A stretch of DNA of 64,000 bases from Streptomyces sp. Go-475 (GCF_003330845.1 NZ_CP026121.1:4755501-4819500), one strand, 5' to 3'; positions 26,504 to 36,607 are shown, counted from the first letter of the stretch. The notes: a model not told the origin generated them from the letters alone. Program-made: numbers and translations.

Positions 26504-28033
26504 GTGAGTAACGCCAGTCAGTCACCCCTGTCCCCGCTGCCCTCCACCGACCGTCCCGAGGTCGCCGCCCGGCTCCGGGAGGCCCTGCTCGCGGCCTCCT
26601 TCACGGCCGACGGACTGCTCGAACTGCTCGGTGCCCCCGCGTACGCGGCGCTGGCCCGGAGCGAGACCGTGCCCGCGCTCCGGGCCACCCGCGGGGACAC
26701 GCCGCTGGAGATGCTCGTCCGGCTGTTCCTGCTCCAGCAGCCCGTGCCGCACGCGCGCGTGGCGGACGTCCTGCCCGTCGACGCCTGCCTGGAGAGCGGC
26801 TGGCTGGTGCCCGCCGGCGGCGACGAACTCGCCGCCGCGGTGGACGTCCGGCCCTACGGCGGCCCCGGCGGCGAGGACTGGTTCATCGTGTCGGACCTCG
26901 GCTGCGCCGTCGGCGGCGCCGGCGGGATCGGCCGGCACGACGAGGGAGTCGTCCTCGGGGTCGGCGGCGCCTCGACGACCCTCGCCGGCATCACCGTCCG
27001 CACGCCCGTCGCCGCCGCCCTCGACCTCGGCACCGGCTCCGGCATCCAGGCCCTGCACGCCGCGCAGCACGCCACCCGGGTGACGGCCACCGACCTCAAC
27101 CCGCGCGCCCTGCACATCACCGCCCTCACGCTGGCGCTGTCCGGCGCCCCGGCCGCCGATCTGCGCGAGGGCTCCCTCTTCGCACCGGTCCGCGACGACG
27201 AGCGGTACGACCTGATCGTCTCCAACCCGCCGTTCGTGATCTCGCCCGGCGCCCGGCTCACCTACCGCGACGGCGGGATGGGCGGGGACGATCTGTGCCG
27301 CACGCTCGTTCAGGAGGCAGGGGAACGGCTGAACGAGGGCGGGTTCGCGCAGTTCCTCGCCAACTGGCAGCACGTGGAAGGGGAGGACTGGCAGGACAGG
27401 CTCAGGTCATGGGTGCCCCGGGGCTGCGACGCGTGGATCGTGCAGCGCGAGGTGCAGGACGTCAACCAGTACGCCGAGCTGTGGCTGCGGGACGCGGGTG
27501 ACCACCGCGGCGACGTGGCGGAGTACCAGGCGCGGTACGACGCATGGCTCGACGAGTTCGAGGCGCGCAAGGTGAAGGCCGTCGGCTTCGGCTGGATCAC
27601 CCTGCGCAGGACGGACGCCGCCGTGCCCTCCCTCACGGTGGAGGAGTGGCCGCATCCGGTCGAGCAGCCGCTCGGCGACAGCATCCGGAACCACTTCGAC
27701 CGGCTCGACTACCTGCGCGAGCACGACGACGCCGCCCTGCTCGAAGGGCACTTCCGGCTCGCCGCCGAGATCGTGCAGGAGCAGGTCGGGCTGCCCGGCG
27801 CCGAGGACCCGGAGCACGTGGTGCTGCGGCAGAACCGCGGCATGCGCCGGGCGACCCGGGTGGACACGGTCGGCGCGGGCTTCGCGGGCGTGTGCGACGG
27901 CACGATGAGCGCCGGCCGCATCCTCGACGCCATCGCCCAGCTGGTCGGCGAGGACCCGGTGCTGCTGCGCGACCGCACACCGGCGCAGATCCGGCTGCTG
28001 GTGGAGCAGGGGTTCCTGGAGCCGGCCGGCTGA
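26504..28033 (+). CDS. Class I SAM-dependent methyltransferase (PrmC/RsmC-like core)
   Basis: A 509-aa protein from GTG 26504. Motif I is DLGTGSGIQALHAA, the acidic motif II is TATDLNPRALHIT, and motif IV is YDLIVSNPPFVISPG; NPPF is typical of enzymes methylating amide or exocyclic nitrogen (PrmC, RsmC, HemK). The N-terminal domain (residues about 1-150) and C-terminal domain (residues about 330-509) are actinobacterial extensions outside the core. The substrate is not known. It stands alone, with 160 nt before it and a small membrane protein after it. Confidence 0.85.
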   Translation: MSNASQSPLSPLPSTDRPEVAARLREALLAASFTADGLLELLGAPAYAALARSETVPALRATRGDTPLEMLVRLFLLQQPVPHARVADVLPVDACLESGWLVPAGGDELAAAVDVRPYGGPGGEDWFIVSDLGCAVGGAGGIGRHDEGVVLGVGGASTTLAGITVRTPVAAALDLGTGSGIQALHAAQHATRVTATDLNPRALHITALTLALSGAPAADLREGSLFAPVRDDERYDLIVSNPPFVISPGARLTYRDGGMGGDDLCRTLVQEAGERLNEGGFAQFLANWQHVEGEDWQDRLRSWVPRGCDAWIVQREVQDVNQYAELWLRDAGDHRGDVAEYQARYDAWLDEFEARKVKAVGFGWITLRRTDAAVPSLTVEEWPHPVEQPLGDSIRNHFDRLDYLREHDDAALLEGHFRLAAEIVQEQVGLPGAEDPEHVVLRQNRGMRRATRVDTVGAGFAGVCDGTMSAGRILDAIAQLVGEDPVLLRDRTPAQIRLLVEQGFLEPAG

Positions 28034-28220
28034 GGGGCCCGGAGCGGGTTCCGCCGAGGAGGCCGCCAACAAATTCGAGTCGATTTGAACACCTCGTCCG
28101 AAAGGGGCCGTGAGGGGCTGGACGTCCTTGATCGGCAGCCGTGTCGCCCCCGAGTTCACCTCGGGTTCGCCTGCCCGCCGCCCGCGCGTGTCAGCCTCCC
28201 GGGGCTGGGGAGTCACGGAC

Positions 28221-28442
28221 GTGAGAAAAGGGGCACGGCGGGCCATGGAGAGCGAACCGGCGATCTTCGCGGGAGCGGTGTTCTCCCTGTTCGGAGGGGG
28301 ACTGCTGGCCTGGACCGTGACGCGCGTGCGCCAGCACCGGCCCGTCGCCCACGGCGTGCGGCCGGCCGTGTCGGCGACCCTCGCGAGCGTCGTCGCGGTG
28401 CTCGCCCTCGTGGTCGGAACGTGGTGCTTCACCCGCCTGTGA
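28221..28442 (+). CDS. Small two-helix membrane protein
   Basis: A protein of 73 aa from GTG 28221, or 65 aa if the ATG at 28245 is used. GGGGAG stands 8 nt before the GTG. Two hydrophobic helices are visible: PAIFAGAVFSLFGGGLLAW and SATLASVVAVLALVVGTWCF, separated by a basic loop (TRVRQHRPVAHGVR). No family is recognised. It lies between the methyltransferase and topA, and is probably a separate transcript. Confidence 0.6.
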   Translation: MRKGARRAMESEPAIFAGAVFSLFGGGLLAWTVTRVRQHRPVAHGVRPAVSATLASVVAVLALVVGTWCFTRL

Positions 28443-28580
28443 GTCCCGGGCGGGAGACGTACCCGCCCGTGACCGGGAGGTCGCGCTCCGCGCAGGGCCG
28501 GGCTTGCTCTGGGTACTCCGGGCGGCAGGATTGGTGGTAGTCGGGTTACCGTTCGAGTGGCCGTTGCGGGCTTTTCCCGT

Positions 28581-28611
28581 TTGACACGGGGGCGGGCTGT
28601 ACCGTCACACT
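28581..28611 (+). promoter_or_regulatory. Candidate topA promoter
   Basis: A consensus TTGACA stands at 28581-28586. The best -10 candidates are TACCGT at 28600 (spacing too short) or CACACT at 28606-28611 (spacing 19). topA promoters in Streptomyces respond to supercoiling, and off-consensus spacing is typical of such promoters. The exact -10 is unresolved. Confidence 0.4.
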
Positions 28612-28687
28612 CCGCAGCGTCACCACCTACCCAGCCCCGGTAAGCGACTCCGGGGAGGCCCAGCGTCGACCGGAGAGAAGAGCGAAG

Positions 28688-31522
28688 TTGTCCCCGACCA
28701 GCGAGACCGCGAAGGGCGGCCGCCGACTCGTCATCGTCGAGTCGCCTGCCAAGGCGAAGACGATCAAGGGCTATCTCGGGCCCGGATACACCGTCGAGGC
28801 GAGCGTCGGGCACATCCGCGACCTTCCCAACGGCGCCGCCGAGGTGCCCGACAAGTACACCGGCGAGGTCCGCCGGCTCGGTGTGGACGTCGACCACGAC
28901 TTCCAGCCGATCTATGTGGTCAACGCCGATAAGAAGGCGCAGGTCAAGAAGCTCAAGGACCTGCTGAAGGACTCCGACGAGCTCTTCCTCGCCACCGATG
29001 AGGACCGCGAGGGCGAGGCCATCGCCTGGCACCTCCAGGAGGTGCTCAAGCCGAAGGTCCCGGTCAAGCGGATGGTCTTCCACGAGATCACCAAGGCCGC
29101 GATCCAGGCCGCCGTGGCCAACCCGCGCCAGCTCAACCAGAAGCTCGTCGACGCCCAGGAGACCCGCCGCATCCTCGACCGCCTCTACGGCTACGAGGTC
29201 TCGCCGGTCCTGTGGAAGAAGGTCATGCCGCGGCTGTCCGCGGGCCGTGTCCAGTCCGTCGCCACCCGTCTCGTCGTGGAGCGGGAACGCGAGCGCATCG
29301 CCTTTCGTTCGGCTGAGTACTGGGACCTGACGGGTACCTTCGCGACCGGCCGCGCGGGAGACCCGTCGGACCCGTCGTCGCTGGTCGCGCGCCTGCAGAC
29401 CGTCGACGGCAGGCGGGTCGCGCAGGGCCGCGACTTCGACTCCCTGGGACAACTGAAGAGCGCGAACACCCTCCACCTCGACGAGGCGAACGCCCGCGCC
29501 CTCGCCGCCGCCCTGGAGCAGACGCGGTTCGCCGTCCGCTCGGTCGAGTCCAAGCCCTACCGCCGCTCGCCGTACGCCCCGTTCCGTACGACGACGCTGC
29601 AGCAGGAGGCCAGCCGCAAGCTCGGCTTCGGCGCGAAGGCCACGATGCAGATCGCGCAGAAGCTGTACGAGAACGGCTACATCACGTACATGCGTACGGA
29701 CTCCACGACCCTGAGCGACACGGCGGTCGCCGCCGCCCGCGCCCAGGTCACGCAGCTGTACGGCGCCGACTACCTGCCGCCGCAGCCGCGGACGTACGCC
29801 GGGAAGGTCAAGAACGCGCAGGAGGCCCACGAGGCGATCCGCCCCTCGGGTGATCGTTTCCGCACTCCCGCCGAGACCGGGCTGACCGGCGACCAGTTCA
29901 AGCTCTACGAGCTGATCTGGAAGCGGACGGTCGCCTCCCAGATGAAGGACGCGACCGGCAACAGCGTCACGGTGAAGATCGGCGGCGCCGCCTCCGACGG
30001 CCGGGACGTCGAGTTCAGCGCGTCCGGCAAGACGATCACCTTCCACGGCTTCCTGAAGGCCTACGTCGAGGGCGCCGACGACCCGAACGCCGAGCTCGAC
30101 GACCGCGAGCGCCGGCTGCCCCAGGTCTCCGAGGGCGACGCCCTGAGCGCCGAGGAGATCACGGTCGACGGGCACGCCACCAAGCCCCCGGCCCGCTACA
30201 CCGAGGCCTCCCTGGTCAAGGAGCTGGAGGAGCGCGAGATCGGCCGTCCGTCGACGTACGCGTCGATCATCGGCACGATCCTGGACCGCGGCTACGTGTT
30301 CAAGAAGGGCACGGCCCTGGTGCCGTCCTTCCTGTCCTTCGCCGTGGTCAACCTCCTGGAGAAGCACTTCGGGCGGCTGGTGGACTACGACTTCACCGCC
30401 AAGATGGAGGACGACCTCGACCGCATCGCCCGCGGCGAGGCGCAGGCCGTGCCGTGGCTGAAGCGGTTCTACTTCGGCGAGGGCGGCAGCAACGGCGACG
30501 CGGCCGACGCCGGCAACGGCGACGGGGACCACCTCGGCGGCCTCAAGGAACTGGTCACCGACCTGGGCGCGATCGACGCGCGCGAGGTGTCGTCGTTCCC
30601 CGTGGGCAACGACATCGTGCTGCGCGTCGGGCGCTACGGTCCCTACATCGAGCGCGGCGAGAAGGACACTGAGCAGCACCAGCGCGCCGACATCCCCGAC
30701 GACCTCGCCCCGGACGAGCTGTCCGTGGAGCTGGCCGAGGAGCTGCTGGCCAAGCCCAGCGGCGACTTCGAGCTGGGCACCGACCCGGCCACCGGCCACA
30801 CGATCGTCGCCAAGGACGGCCGCTACGGCCCGTACGTGACGGAGGTCCTCCCGGAGGGCACCCCGAAGACGGGCAAGAACGCGGTCAAGCCGCGCACGGC
30901 GTCCCTCTTCAAGTCGATGTCGCTGGACACGGTGACCCTCGACGACGCCCTGAAGCTGATGTCGCTGCCGCGCGTCGTCGGCACGGACGCCGAGGGCCAG
31001 GAGATCACCGCGCAGAACGGCCGCTACGGCCCGTACCTGAAGAAGGGCACGGACTCGCGCTCGCTCCAGTCCGAGGAGCAGCTCTTCACGATCACGCTGG
31101 AGGAGGCGCTGGCGATCTACGCCCAGCCCAAGCAGCGTGGCCGGGCCGCCGCCAAGCCGCCGCTGAAGGAACTGGGCACCGACCCGGTCAGCGAGAAGCC
31201 GGTCGTCGTCAAGGACGGCCGCTTCGGGCCGTACGTCACCGACGGCGAGACCAACGCGACCCTGCGCTCCGGCGACAGCGTCGAGACGATCACCCCGGAG
31301 CGCGGGTTCGAGCTGCTCGCCGAGAAGCGCGCGAAGGGGCCGGCGAAGAAGACCGCGAAGAAGGCGGCCAAGAAGGCGCCGGCGAAGAAGACGGCGACGG
31401 CGGCCAAGAAGACAGCGGCGAAGAAGACCACGACCGCGAAGAAGACGACGGCGAAGAAGACCACCACCGCGAAGAAGACGGCCGCCAAGACGGCGACCGC
31501 CGCGAAGTCGGCGGAGGACTGA
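28688..31522 (+). CDS. topA: DNA topoisomerase I
   Basis: A 944-aa type IA topoisomerase. The TOPRIM domain starts at VIVESPAKAKTIKGYLG; the acidic triad is in ATDEDREGEAIAWHL. The catalytic tyrosine is the Tyr of YITYMRTDSTTLS (about residue 334). Several topoisomerase C-terminal repeats (GRYGPYV/L units) follow from about residue 635. The last 70 residues are Lys/Ala repeats (AAKK, TTAKK), the streptomycete tail known to raise processivity and DNA binding. The start is TTG at 28688, preceded by GGAGAGAAG; TTG starts reduce expression. It relaxes negative supercoils and is essential. Confidence 0.96.
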   Translation: MSPTSETAKGGRRLVIVESPAKAKTIKGYLGPGYTVEASVGHIRDLPNGAAEVPDKYTGEVRRLGVDVDHDFQPIYVVNADKKAQVKKLKDLLKDSDELFLATDEDREGEAIAWHLQEVLKPKVPVKRMVFHEITKAAIQAAVANPRQLNQKLVDAQETRRILDRLYGYEVSPVLWKKVMPRLSAGRVQSVATRLVVERERERIAFRSAEYWDLTGTFATGRAGDPSDPSSLVARLQTVDGRRVAQGRDFDSLGQLKSANTLHLDEANARALAAALEQTRFAVRSVESKPYRRSPYAPFRTTTLQQEASRKLGFGAKATMQIAQKLYENGYITYMRTDSTTLSDTAVAAARAQVTQLYGADYLPPQPRTYAGKVKNAQEAHEAIRPSGDRFRTPAETGLTGDQFKLYELIWKRTVASQMKDATGNSVTVKIGGAASDGRDVEFSASGKTITFHGFLKAYVEGADDPNAELDDRERRLPQVSEGDALSAEEITVDGHATKPPARYTEASLVKELEEREIGRPSTYASIIGTILDRGYVFKKGTALVPSFLSFAVVNLLEKHFGRLVDYDFTAKMEDDLDRIARGEAQAVPWLKRFYFGEGGSNGDAADAGNGDGDHLGGLKELVTDLGAIDAREVSSFPVGNDIVLRVGRYGPYIERGEKDTEQHQRADIPDDLAPDELSVELAEELLAKPSGDFELGTDPATGHTIVAKDGRYGPYVTEVLPEGTPKTGKNAVKPRTASLFKSMSLDTVTLDDALKLMSLPRVVGTDAEGQEITAQNGRYGPYLKKGTDSRSLQSEEQLFTITLEEALAIYAQPKQRGRAAAKPPLKELGTDPVSEKPVVVKDGRFGPYVTDGETNATLRSGDSVETITPERGFELLAEKRAKGPAKKTAKKAAKKAPAKKTATAAKKTAAKKTTTAKKTTAKKTTTAKKTAAKTATAAKSAED

Positions 31523-31612
31523 GGCCGTTCAGGCCTGTTGAAGACAAGCCGAGGACCCGTCGCGGGCCCGGGCCGCCAAGGTCCGGGGCTTCGCCCAGGG
31601 TTCGGAAAGCGA

Positions 31613-31643
31613 ACGCCCCGGCAACACTTCGGTGTCGGGGCGT
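31613..31643 (+). terminator. Terminator-like hairpin after topA
   Basis: ACGCCCCG at 31613-31620 pairs with CGGGGCGT at 31636-31643. An inner ACAC-TTCG-GTGT extends the stem with a UUCG tetraloop and a GCA bulge. It is 90 nt past the topA stop. Confidence 0.7.
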
Positions 31644-31698
31644 GCGCATGCCAGGCCGGGCGGCCCGGGGTGTCGGTGCCTCCCGATAGGCTGAATGC

Positions 31699-34600
31699 AT
31701 GACGCGAGCCGAGCACCCAACGGCCCCTCAGCCGGCCCCCGACGACGCCCTGGTCGCGGACTCCCGCGAGCGTGCCGTCCGCGCCCTGCTGCGCCGTCCG
31801 CAGCTGAAGCGGTTGTGGAGCGCCCAGCTCGTGGGAGGCGTGGGCGACACCCTCGCGCTCCTCGTGCTGGTCGTCCTCGCCCTCCAGGCGTCCATCGCGG
31901 AGGGCTCGTTCGGGGGCGGCTACCGAGGCGTGGCGTTCGCAGTGGCGACCGTTTTCGGGGTGCGCATCCTCGCGACGCTCCTCTTCGGCGCCGTGCTCCT
32001 CGGGCCGCTCACCGCGCTCACCTCCCAGGACGGCCCGCTCGACCGCCGCTGGACCATGGTCGGCGCGGACGGGCTGCGCGCCGCGCTGCTCATCGTCGCG
32101 CCCCTGTGGATCGACTGGACGCCCGAGGACGCGCTGGCCATCCTCCTCGTCACCGCCTTCGTGACGGGAGTCGCCGAGCGGTTCTGGACGGTGTGCCGCG
32201 AGAGCGCGGCCCCCGCCCTGCTGCCCGCCCCGCCGCCGGAGGGCGCGACGGTCCGGCCGCTGCCGGACCACATGGACGCCCTGCGCCGGCTGTCGCTGCG
32301 CACGGGCTTCGTGGCGATCCCCCTCGCGGCCGTCGCCCTCGTCGTCGCGGCCCTCTTCAACAACCTGCTGGGCGCCGGCATCGACTGGTTCGCCCAGCAC
32401 CAGGCGGCCCTCGCCTCCTACGTCGCCGCCGGGCTGTTCGCCGCGTCCCTGTCCGTGCTGACCTTCCTGGAGCTGCCCGCCACGCGCACCCCGCGCGCGC
32501 GGTCGCCGCTCGAAGGGCTGCGCCGCCCGAAGACCACCACGGGCGCCGAGAAGGGCCGCACCGGCGCGATGCCGCTGCTCGTGCTGGCCTGCGCCGCCGT
32601 CGCCACCGCGGTGTCGGCCGCCGTCGCCGTGGCCGTCCTGCACGCCAAGGACCTGGGCGGCGGCCCGGTCCTGTTCGGGCTGTTCGCGGCCGCGCTGACC
32701 GGCGGTGTCGTCGTCGGCATCCGTACGGCGCCCCGCCTGCTGCCCGCCCTGTCGCGCCGTCGGCTCCTCGCGCTGGCGGTCGCCTTCACCGGTGTCGCGC
32801 TGCTGGCCGCCGGCCTGGTCCCGGACGTCACCAGCGTGCTGCTGATCCTCGCGCTGGCCGGTGCCGGCGCCGGCCTGGCCGCCAACATCGGGCACACCCT
32901 GCTCGACCAGGAGACCGAGGAGTACCGGCGGTCCCGTACGACGGAGCACCTGCACGCGGTCGTCCGCGTCTGCGTGGCGCTCGGCGCGGTGATCGCCCCG
33001 GTGGTGGCGGCGGGCATCGGGCCGCACCGGCTGGAGAGCGGCAAGTTCGTCTTCGCGCACGGCGGAGCCGCCTTCACGCTGATGCTGGCCGGCGCCCTGC
33101 TGCTGCCGGTCGCCGCGCTGGTGCTGGCCAAGGTCGACGACCGCTCCGGCGTGCCCCTGCGGCAGGACCTCAAGGACGCCCTGCTCGGCGGCGACGACCC
33201 GGAGCAGGCGCCCGCCGCGTCCGGCTTCTTCATCGCCCTGGAGGGCGGCGACGGGGCCGGCAAGTCCACGCAGGCCGAGGCGCTCGCCGAGTGGATCCGC
33301 GCCAAGGGCCACGAGGTCGTGCTGACCCGCGAGCCGGGGGCGACGCCGGTGGGCAAGCGGCTGCGGTCGATCCTGCTGGACGTGTCGAGCGCGGGCCTGT
33401 CGCACCGCGCGGAGGCGCTGCTGTACGCGGCCGACCGGGCCGAGCACATCGACACCGTCGTACGACCCGCCCTGGAGCGCGGCGCGGTCGTCATCTCCGA
33501 CCGGTACATCGACTCCTCCGTGGCCTACCAGGGCGCGGGCCGAGACCTGTCGCCGACGGAGATCGCCCGGATCAACCGCTGGGCGACGGACGGACTCGTG
33601 CCGCATCTGACCGTGCTGCTGGACGTCGCGCCGGAGACCGCGCGCGAACGGTTCACCGAGGCGCCCGACCGGCTGGAGTCGGAGCCCGCCGAGTTCCACG
33701 CGCGCGTGCGGGCCGGTTTCCTCACCCTGGCCGCGGCCGACGCCGGCCGGTACCTGGTGGTGGACGCCGGCCAGGAGCCCGAGGCCGTCACCACCGTCAT
33801 CCGGCACCGGCTCGACCAGGTGCTGCCGCTGTCCGAGGCCGAGATCAAGGCCCGCGAGGAGGCCCGGAAGAAGGCCGAGGAGGAAGCCCGCCGCAAGGCC
33901 GAGGAAGAGGCCGCCCGCAAGGCCGAGGAGGAGCGCCTGGAGCGCGAGCGCCAGGAGCAGCTGGCCAAGCTGCGCGCCGAGGAGGAGGAGCGCAAGCGCC
34001 GCGAGCTGGAGGAGGCGCAGCGCCGCGAGGCCGAACGGCAGGCGGAGGAGGCCCGGCGCCGGGCCGAGGAAGCGCGGAGGAAGGCCGAGGAGGAGCGGGC
34101 GCGGCTCCTCGCGGAGGAGAAGGCCCGGGCCGAGGAGGAGGCCCGCCGCAAGGCCGAGGAGGAACGGCGCCGCAAGCAGGCCGAGGAGGAGGCCCGGCTG
34201 CGGGCCGAGGCCGAGGCGCTCCGCCTGGAGAAGCAGCGCAAGGCCGAGGAGGCCCTGCTGCGGGCCGAGGAGGCACGGCGGCTCGCGGAGGCGGCGGCCG
34301 CCGCGGCCGCGGCCGGGCCGAAGATCTCCATGTCCAAGAGCCCCGCGCCGGAGCGCCCCTCCGGCCCGGCGGCGGGTCAGGACGCGGCGACCGTGCCGAC
34401 GCCCGTGGTGACACCGGGCGGCTCGGCGGACGACACGACCGTGCTGCGTCCCGTGCGGGACGAGGAGCACGACCCGGGCCGGACCTCGGGGGTGTCCGAC
34501 GCCGAGGTGACGGCCGAGCTGCCGAAGCCGCCGGTTCCGCCGGGGGCGGGGGAGGAGACGGAGGTCCTGCCGCCGGTTCGGTCCGGGACCGACCCGTGGG

Positions 34601-35058
34601 CCGGTTCCCGGGACGAGACCGAGGTGCTGCCCCAGGTGCCCTCCGGGGCGACGGACGAGACGGCTGTGCTGCCGCCTGTGCGGCCCGGGGGCGCCGAGGA
34701 CAGGACTGTGCGCTCCGGGGACGCGGAGGAGACGGCCGTGCTGCCGCCCGTGCGGCCCGGGGATGCCGAGGAGACGGCCGTGCTGCCGCCCGTCCGCGGG
34801 GACGAACCGGCGGACCGGGTGCCGCCCGGCTATTTCCGGGACGACTCCCCGGCCGCCCGGCCCGACGGGACCGAGGACCGGACGCGTGAGCTGCCCCAGG
34901 TCGACGCCGAGGGCACCCCGCGCCGCAGGCGGTCCGACTGGGCCGAGGAGACGCCGCTGGACGACCTGCCCTCGCTGGCGGACGAGCTGCTCGGACCGCA
35001 CGAGGACGAGTCGGACGAGGGGCGCGGGCGCCGGGGCAGGGGCGGCCGGGGCCGCTGA
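31699..35058 (+). CDS. tmk: MFS-like membrane domain fused to thymidylate kinase with coiled-coil and repeat tail
   Basis: A 1119-aa fusion. Residues about 30-480 contain some 11-12 hydrophobic helices of MFS type. Residues about 508-715 are a complete thymidylate kinase: P-loop FFIALEGGDGAGKSTQ, DRYIDSSVAYQGAGR with the DRY motif, and the LID region. Residues about 715-875 are an Arg/Glu/Ala/Lys-rich coiled coil. The remainder is acidic and disordered, with five copies of T(A/E)VLP(P/Q)V. The kinase converts dTMP to dTDP and no other tmk is in the window, so this is probably the cell's enzyme. It sits between topA and holB, as SCO3542 does. Confidence 0.92.
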   Translation: MTRAEHPTAPQPAPDDALVADSRERAVRALLRRPQLKRLWSAQLVGGVGDTLALLVLVVLALQASIAEGSFGGGYRGVAFAVATVFGVRILATLLFGAVLLGPLTALTSQDGPLDRRWTMVGADGLRAALLIVAPLWIDWTPEDALAILLVTAFVTGVAERFWTVCRESAAPALLPAPPPEGATVRPLPDHMDALRRLSLRTGFVAIPLAAVALVVAALFNNLLGAGIDWFAQHQAALASYVAAGLFAASLSVLTFLELPATRTPRARSPLEGLRRPKTTTGAEKGRTGAMPLLVLACAAVATAVSAAVAVAVLHAKDLGGGPVLFGLFAAALTGGVVVGIRTAPRLLPALSRRRLLALAVAFTGVALLAAGLVPDVTSVLLILALAGAGAGLAANIGHTLLDQETEEYRRSRTTEHLHAVVRVCVALGAVIAPVVAAGIGPHRLESGKFVFAHGGAAFTLMLAGALLLPVAALVLAKVDDRSGVPLRQDLKDALLGGDDPEQAPAASGFFIALEGGDGAGKSTQAEALAEWIRAKGHEVVLTREPGATPVGKRLRSILLDVSSAGLSHRAEALLYAADRAEHIDTVVRPALERGAVVISDRYIDSSVAYQGAGRDLSPTEIARINRWATDGLVPHLTVLLDVAPETARERFTEAPDRLESEPAEFHARVRAGFLTLAAADAGRYLVVDAGQEPEAVTTVIRHRLDQVLPLSEAEIKAREEARKKAEEEARRKAEEEAARKAEEERLERERQEQLAKLRAEEEERKRRELEEAQRREAERQAEEARRRAEEARRKAEEERARLLAEEKARAEEEARRKAEEERRRKQAEEEARLRAEAEALRLEKQRKAEEALLRAEEARRLAEAAAAAAAAGPKISMSKSPAPERPSGPAAGQDAATVPTPVVTPGGSADDTTVLRPVRDEEHDPGRTSGVSDAEVTAELPKPPVPPGAGEETEVLPPVRSGTDPWAGSRDETEVLPQVPSGATDETAVLPPVRPGGAEDRTVRSGDAEETAVLPPVRPGDAEETAVLPPVRGDEPADRVPPGYFRDDSPAARPDGTEDRTRELPQVDAEGTPRRRRSDWAEETPLDDLPSLADELLGPHEDESDEGRGRRGRGGRGR

Positions 35059-35369
35059 GGCCTCCGGCGGACGGACGCAGACGGCGGGTCCGGGCCGGGA
35101 GTGTCGTGGGAACCGGGCCTGGACCGGGTCTGCCCCAGGAGCCGCGGCCCGACCGTGGCACGGCCGCTGCACGGCTCCGGCGCGGCCTCGGCATGGCTCG
35201 CGTACGGCTCGACATGGCTCTCGTACGGCCGCGGTACGGCCCCGGCACGGCCGTTGCCCCGGCCCTGCCGCGCTGTCGGCCGGGGCAGGCGGGCGCGGAG
35301 GGCGATGTCAGTGGTCGCCCCCACAATGGACCTCGCAAGGCGGAACGTGACGGAAGGGCGGCGTGACCC
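35059..35369. other. Intergenic region with imperfect GTACGGC/CATGGCT repeats
   Basis: No gene is supported in these 311 bases. Between about 35155 and 35275 short units of the form C(G/A)(T/C)(A/G)CGGCTC or CATGGCTC recur six to eight times, giving low-complexity dyads. A GGAAGGG ribosome-binding site lies just before the holB start. Confidence 0.45.
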
Positions 35370-36575
35370 ATGACCGTGTGGGACGACCTCGTCGGGCAGG
35401 AGAGGGTGAGCGAGCAGCTGGCCGCTGCCGCCCGGGACGCCGACGCCCTGGTCACCGCGGCCGCGACCGACACCCCCCCGCCCGAGGCGTCGAAGATGAC
35501 GCACGCGTGGCTGTTCACGGGCCCACCGGGAGCCGGCCGCAACCAGGCGGCGCGGGCGTTCGCGGCGGCCCTCCAGTGCGTCAGCCCCGACCGCGCGCTC
35601 GGCGGAGCCCCGGGCTGCGGCTTCTGCGACGGCTGCCACACGGCCCTGATCGGCACGCACGCCGACGTCACCACGGTCGCCGCGGTCGGCACGCAGATCC
35701 TCGCCGACGACATGCGCGACACGGTCCGCAAGTCGTTCACCTCGCCCGCGAACGGCCGCTGGCAGATCATCCTCGTCGAGGACGCCGAGCGGCTGAACGA
35801 GAAGTCGGCCAACGCCGTCCTGAAGGCCGTGGAGGAGCCCGCCCCCCGCACGGTCTGGCTGCTCTGCGCCCCCTCCATCGAGGACGTCCTGCCGACCATC
35901 CGCTCCCGCTGCCGCCACCTGAACCTGAGCACGCCGTCGGTCGACGCCGTCGCCGACATGCTCGTCCGCCGCGAGGGCATCGAGCCGGACGTCGCCGCGG
36001 CGGCGGCCCGCGCGACCCAGGGCCACGTCGACCGGGCCCGCCGCCTGGCCACCGACCCGGCCGCGCGGGAGCGCCGTGCCGCCGTGCTGCGGCTGCCGCT
36101 GCGGGTGGACGACATCGGCAGTGCGCTCAAGGCCGCCCAGGAGCTCGTCGACGCGGCCGCCGAGGACGCCAAGCAGCTCGCGGAGGAGACGGACGTCAAG
36201 GAGACCGAGGAGCTGAAGGCCGCCCTCGGCGCGTCCCAGGGCGGCCGCATGCCGCGCGGCACCGCGGGCGTGATGAAGGACCTGGAGGACAAGCAGAAGC
36301 GCCGCAGGACGCGCACGCAGCGCGACAGCCTCGACCTCGCCCTGACCGACCTCACGGCCTTCTACCGCGACGTCCTCGCCCTCCAGCTCGGCTCCCGCGT
36401 GGCCATCGCCAACGCGGACGCCGAGGACGCCCTGGAGCGCCTCGCCCGCGGCAGCTCCCCGGAGTCCACGCTCCGCCGTATCGAGGCCATCGCCGCCTGC
36501 CGTGAGGCGCTCGACCGCAATGTGGCACCGCTGCTCGCGGTGGAGGCGATGACGATGGCGCTCAGAGCGGGCTGA
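35370..36575 (+). CDS. holB: DNA polymerase III delta-prime subunit
   Basis: A 401-aa AAA+ clamp-loader subunit. GPPGAGRNQAARAFA is a P-loop with Arg instead of Lys, so it probably does not hydrolyse ATP, as for delta-prime in general. The zinc module is CVSPDRALGG...CGFCDGC, with four cysteines. ILVEDAERLNEKSANAVLKAVEEP is the typical delta-prime segment and includes the sensor region. ATG at 35370 has GGAAGGG upstream. It corresponds to Rv3644c. Confidence 0.93.
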   Translation: MTVWDDLVGQERVSEQLAAAARDADALVTAAATDTPPPEASKMTHAWLFTGPPGAGRNQAARAFAAALQCVSPDRALGGAPGCGFCDGCHTALIGTHADVTTVAAVGTQILADDMRDTVRKSFTSPANGRWQIILVEDAERLNEKSANAVLKAVEEPAPRTVWLLCAPSIEDVLPTIRSRCRHLNLSTPSVDAVADMLVRREGIEPDVAAAAARATQGHVDRARRLATDPAARERRAAVLRLPLRVDDIGSALKAAQELVDAAAEDAKQLAEETDVKETEELKAALGASQGGRMPRGTAGVMKDLEDKQKRRRTRTQRDSLDLALTDLTAFYRDVLALQLGSRVAIANADAEDALERLARGSSPESTLRRIEAIAACREALDRNVAPLLAVEAMTMALRAG

Positions 36576-36607
36576 GGCGAGGCGCGCACGGCTCGCGAGT
36601 GCACGCG

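Noticed and set aside
31117..35172. A 1351-aa minus-strand ORF opposite topA and tmk.
   Set aside because: It is antisense to two clear genes and has biased composition without motifs.
33845..36355. An 836-aa minus-strand ORF opposite tmk and holB.
   Set aside because: It is a Ser/Arg/Pro-rich shadow of the coiled-coil codons and has no domain or RBS.
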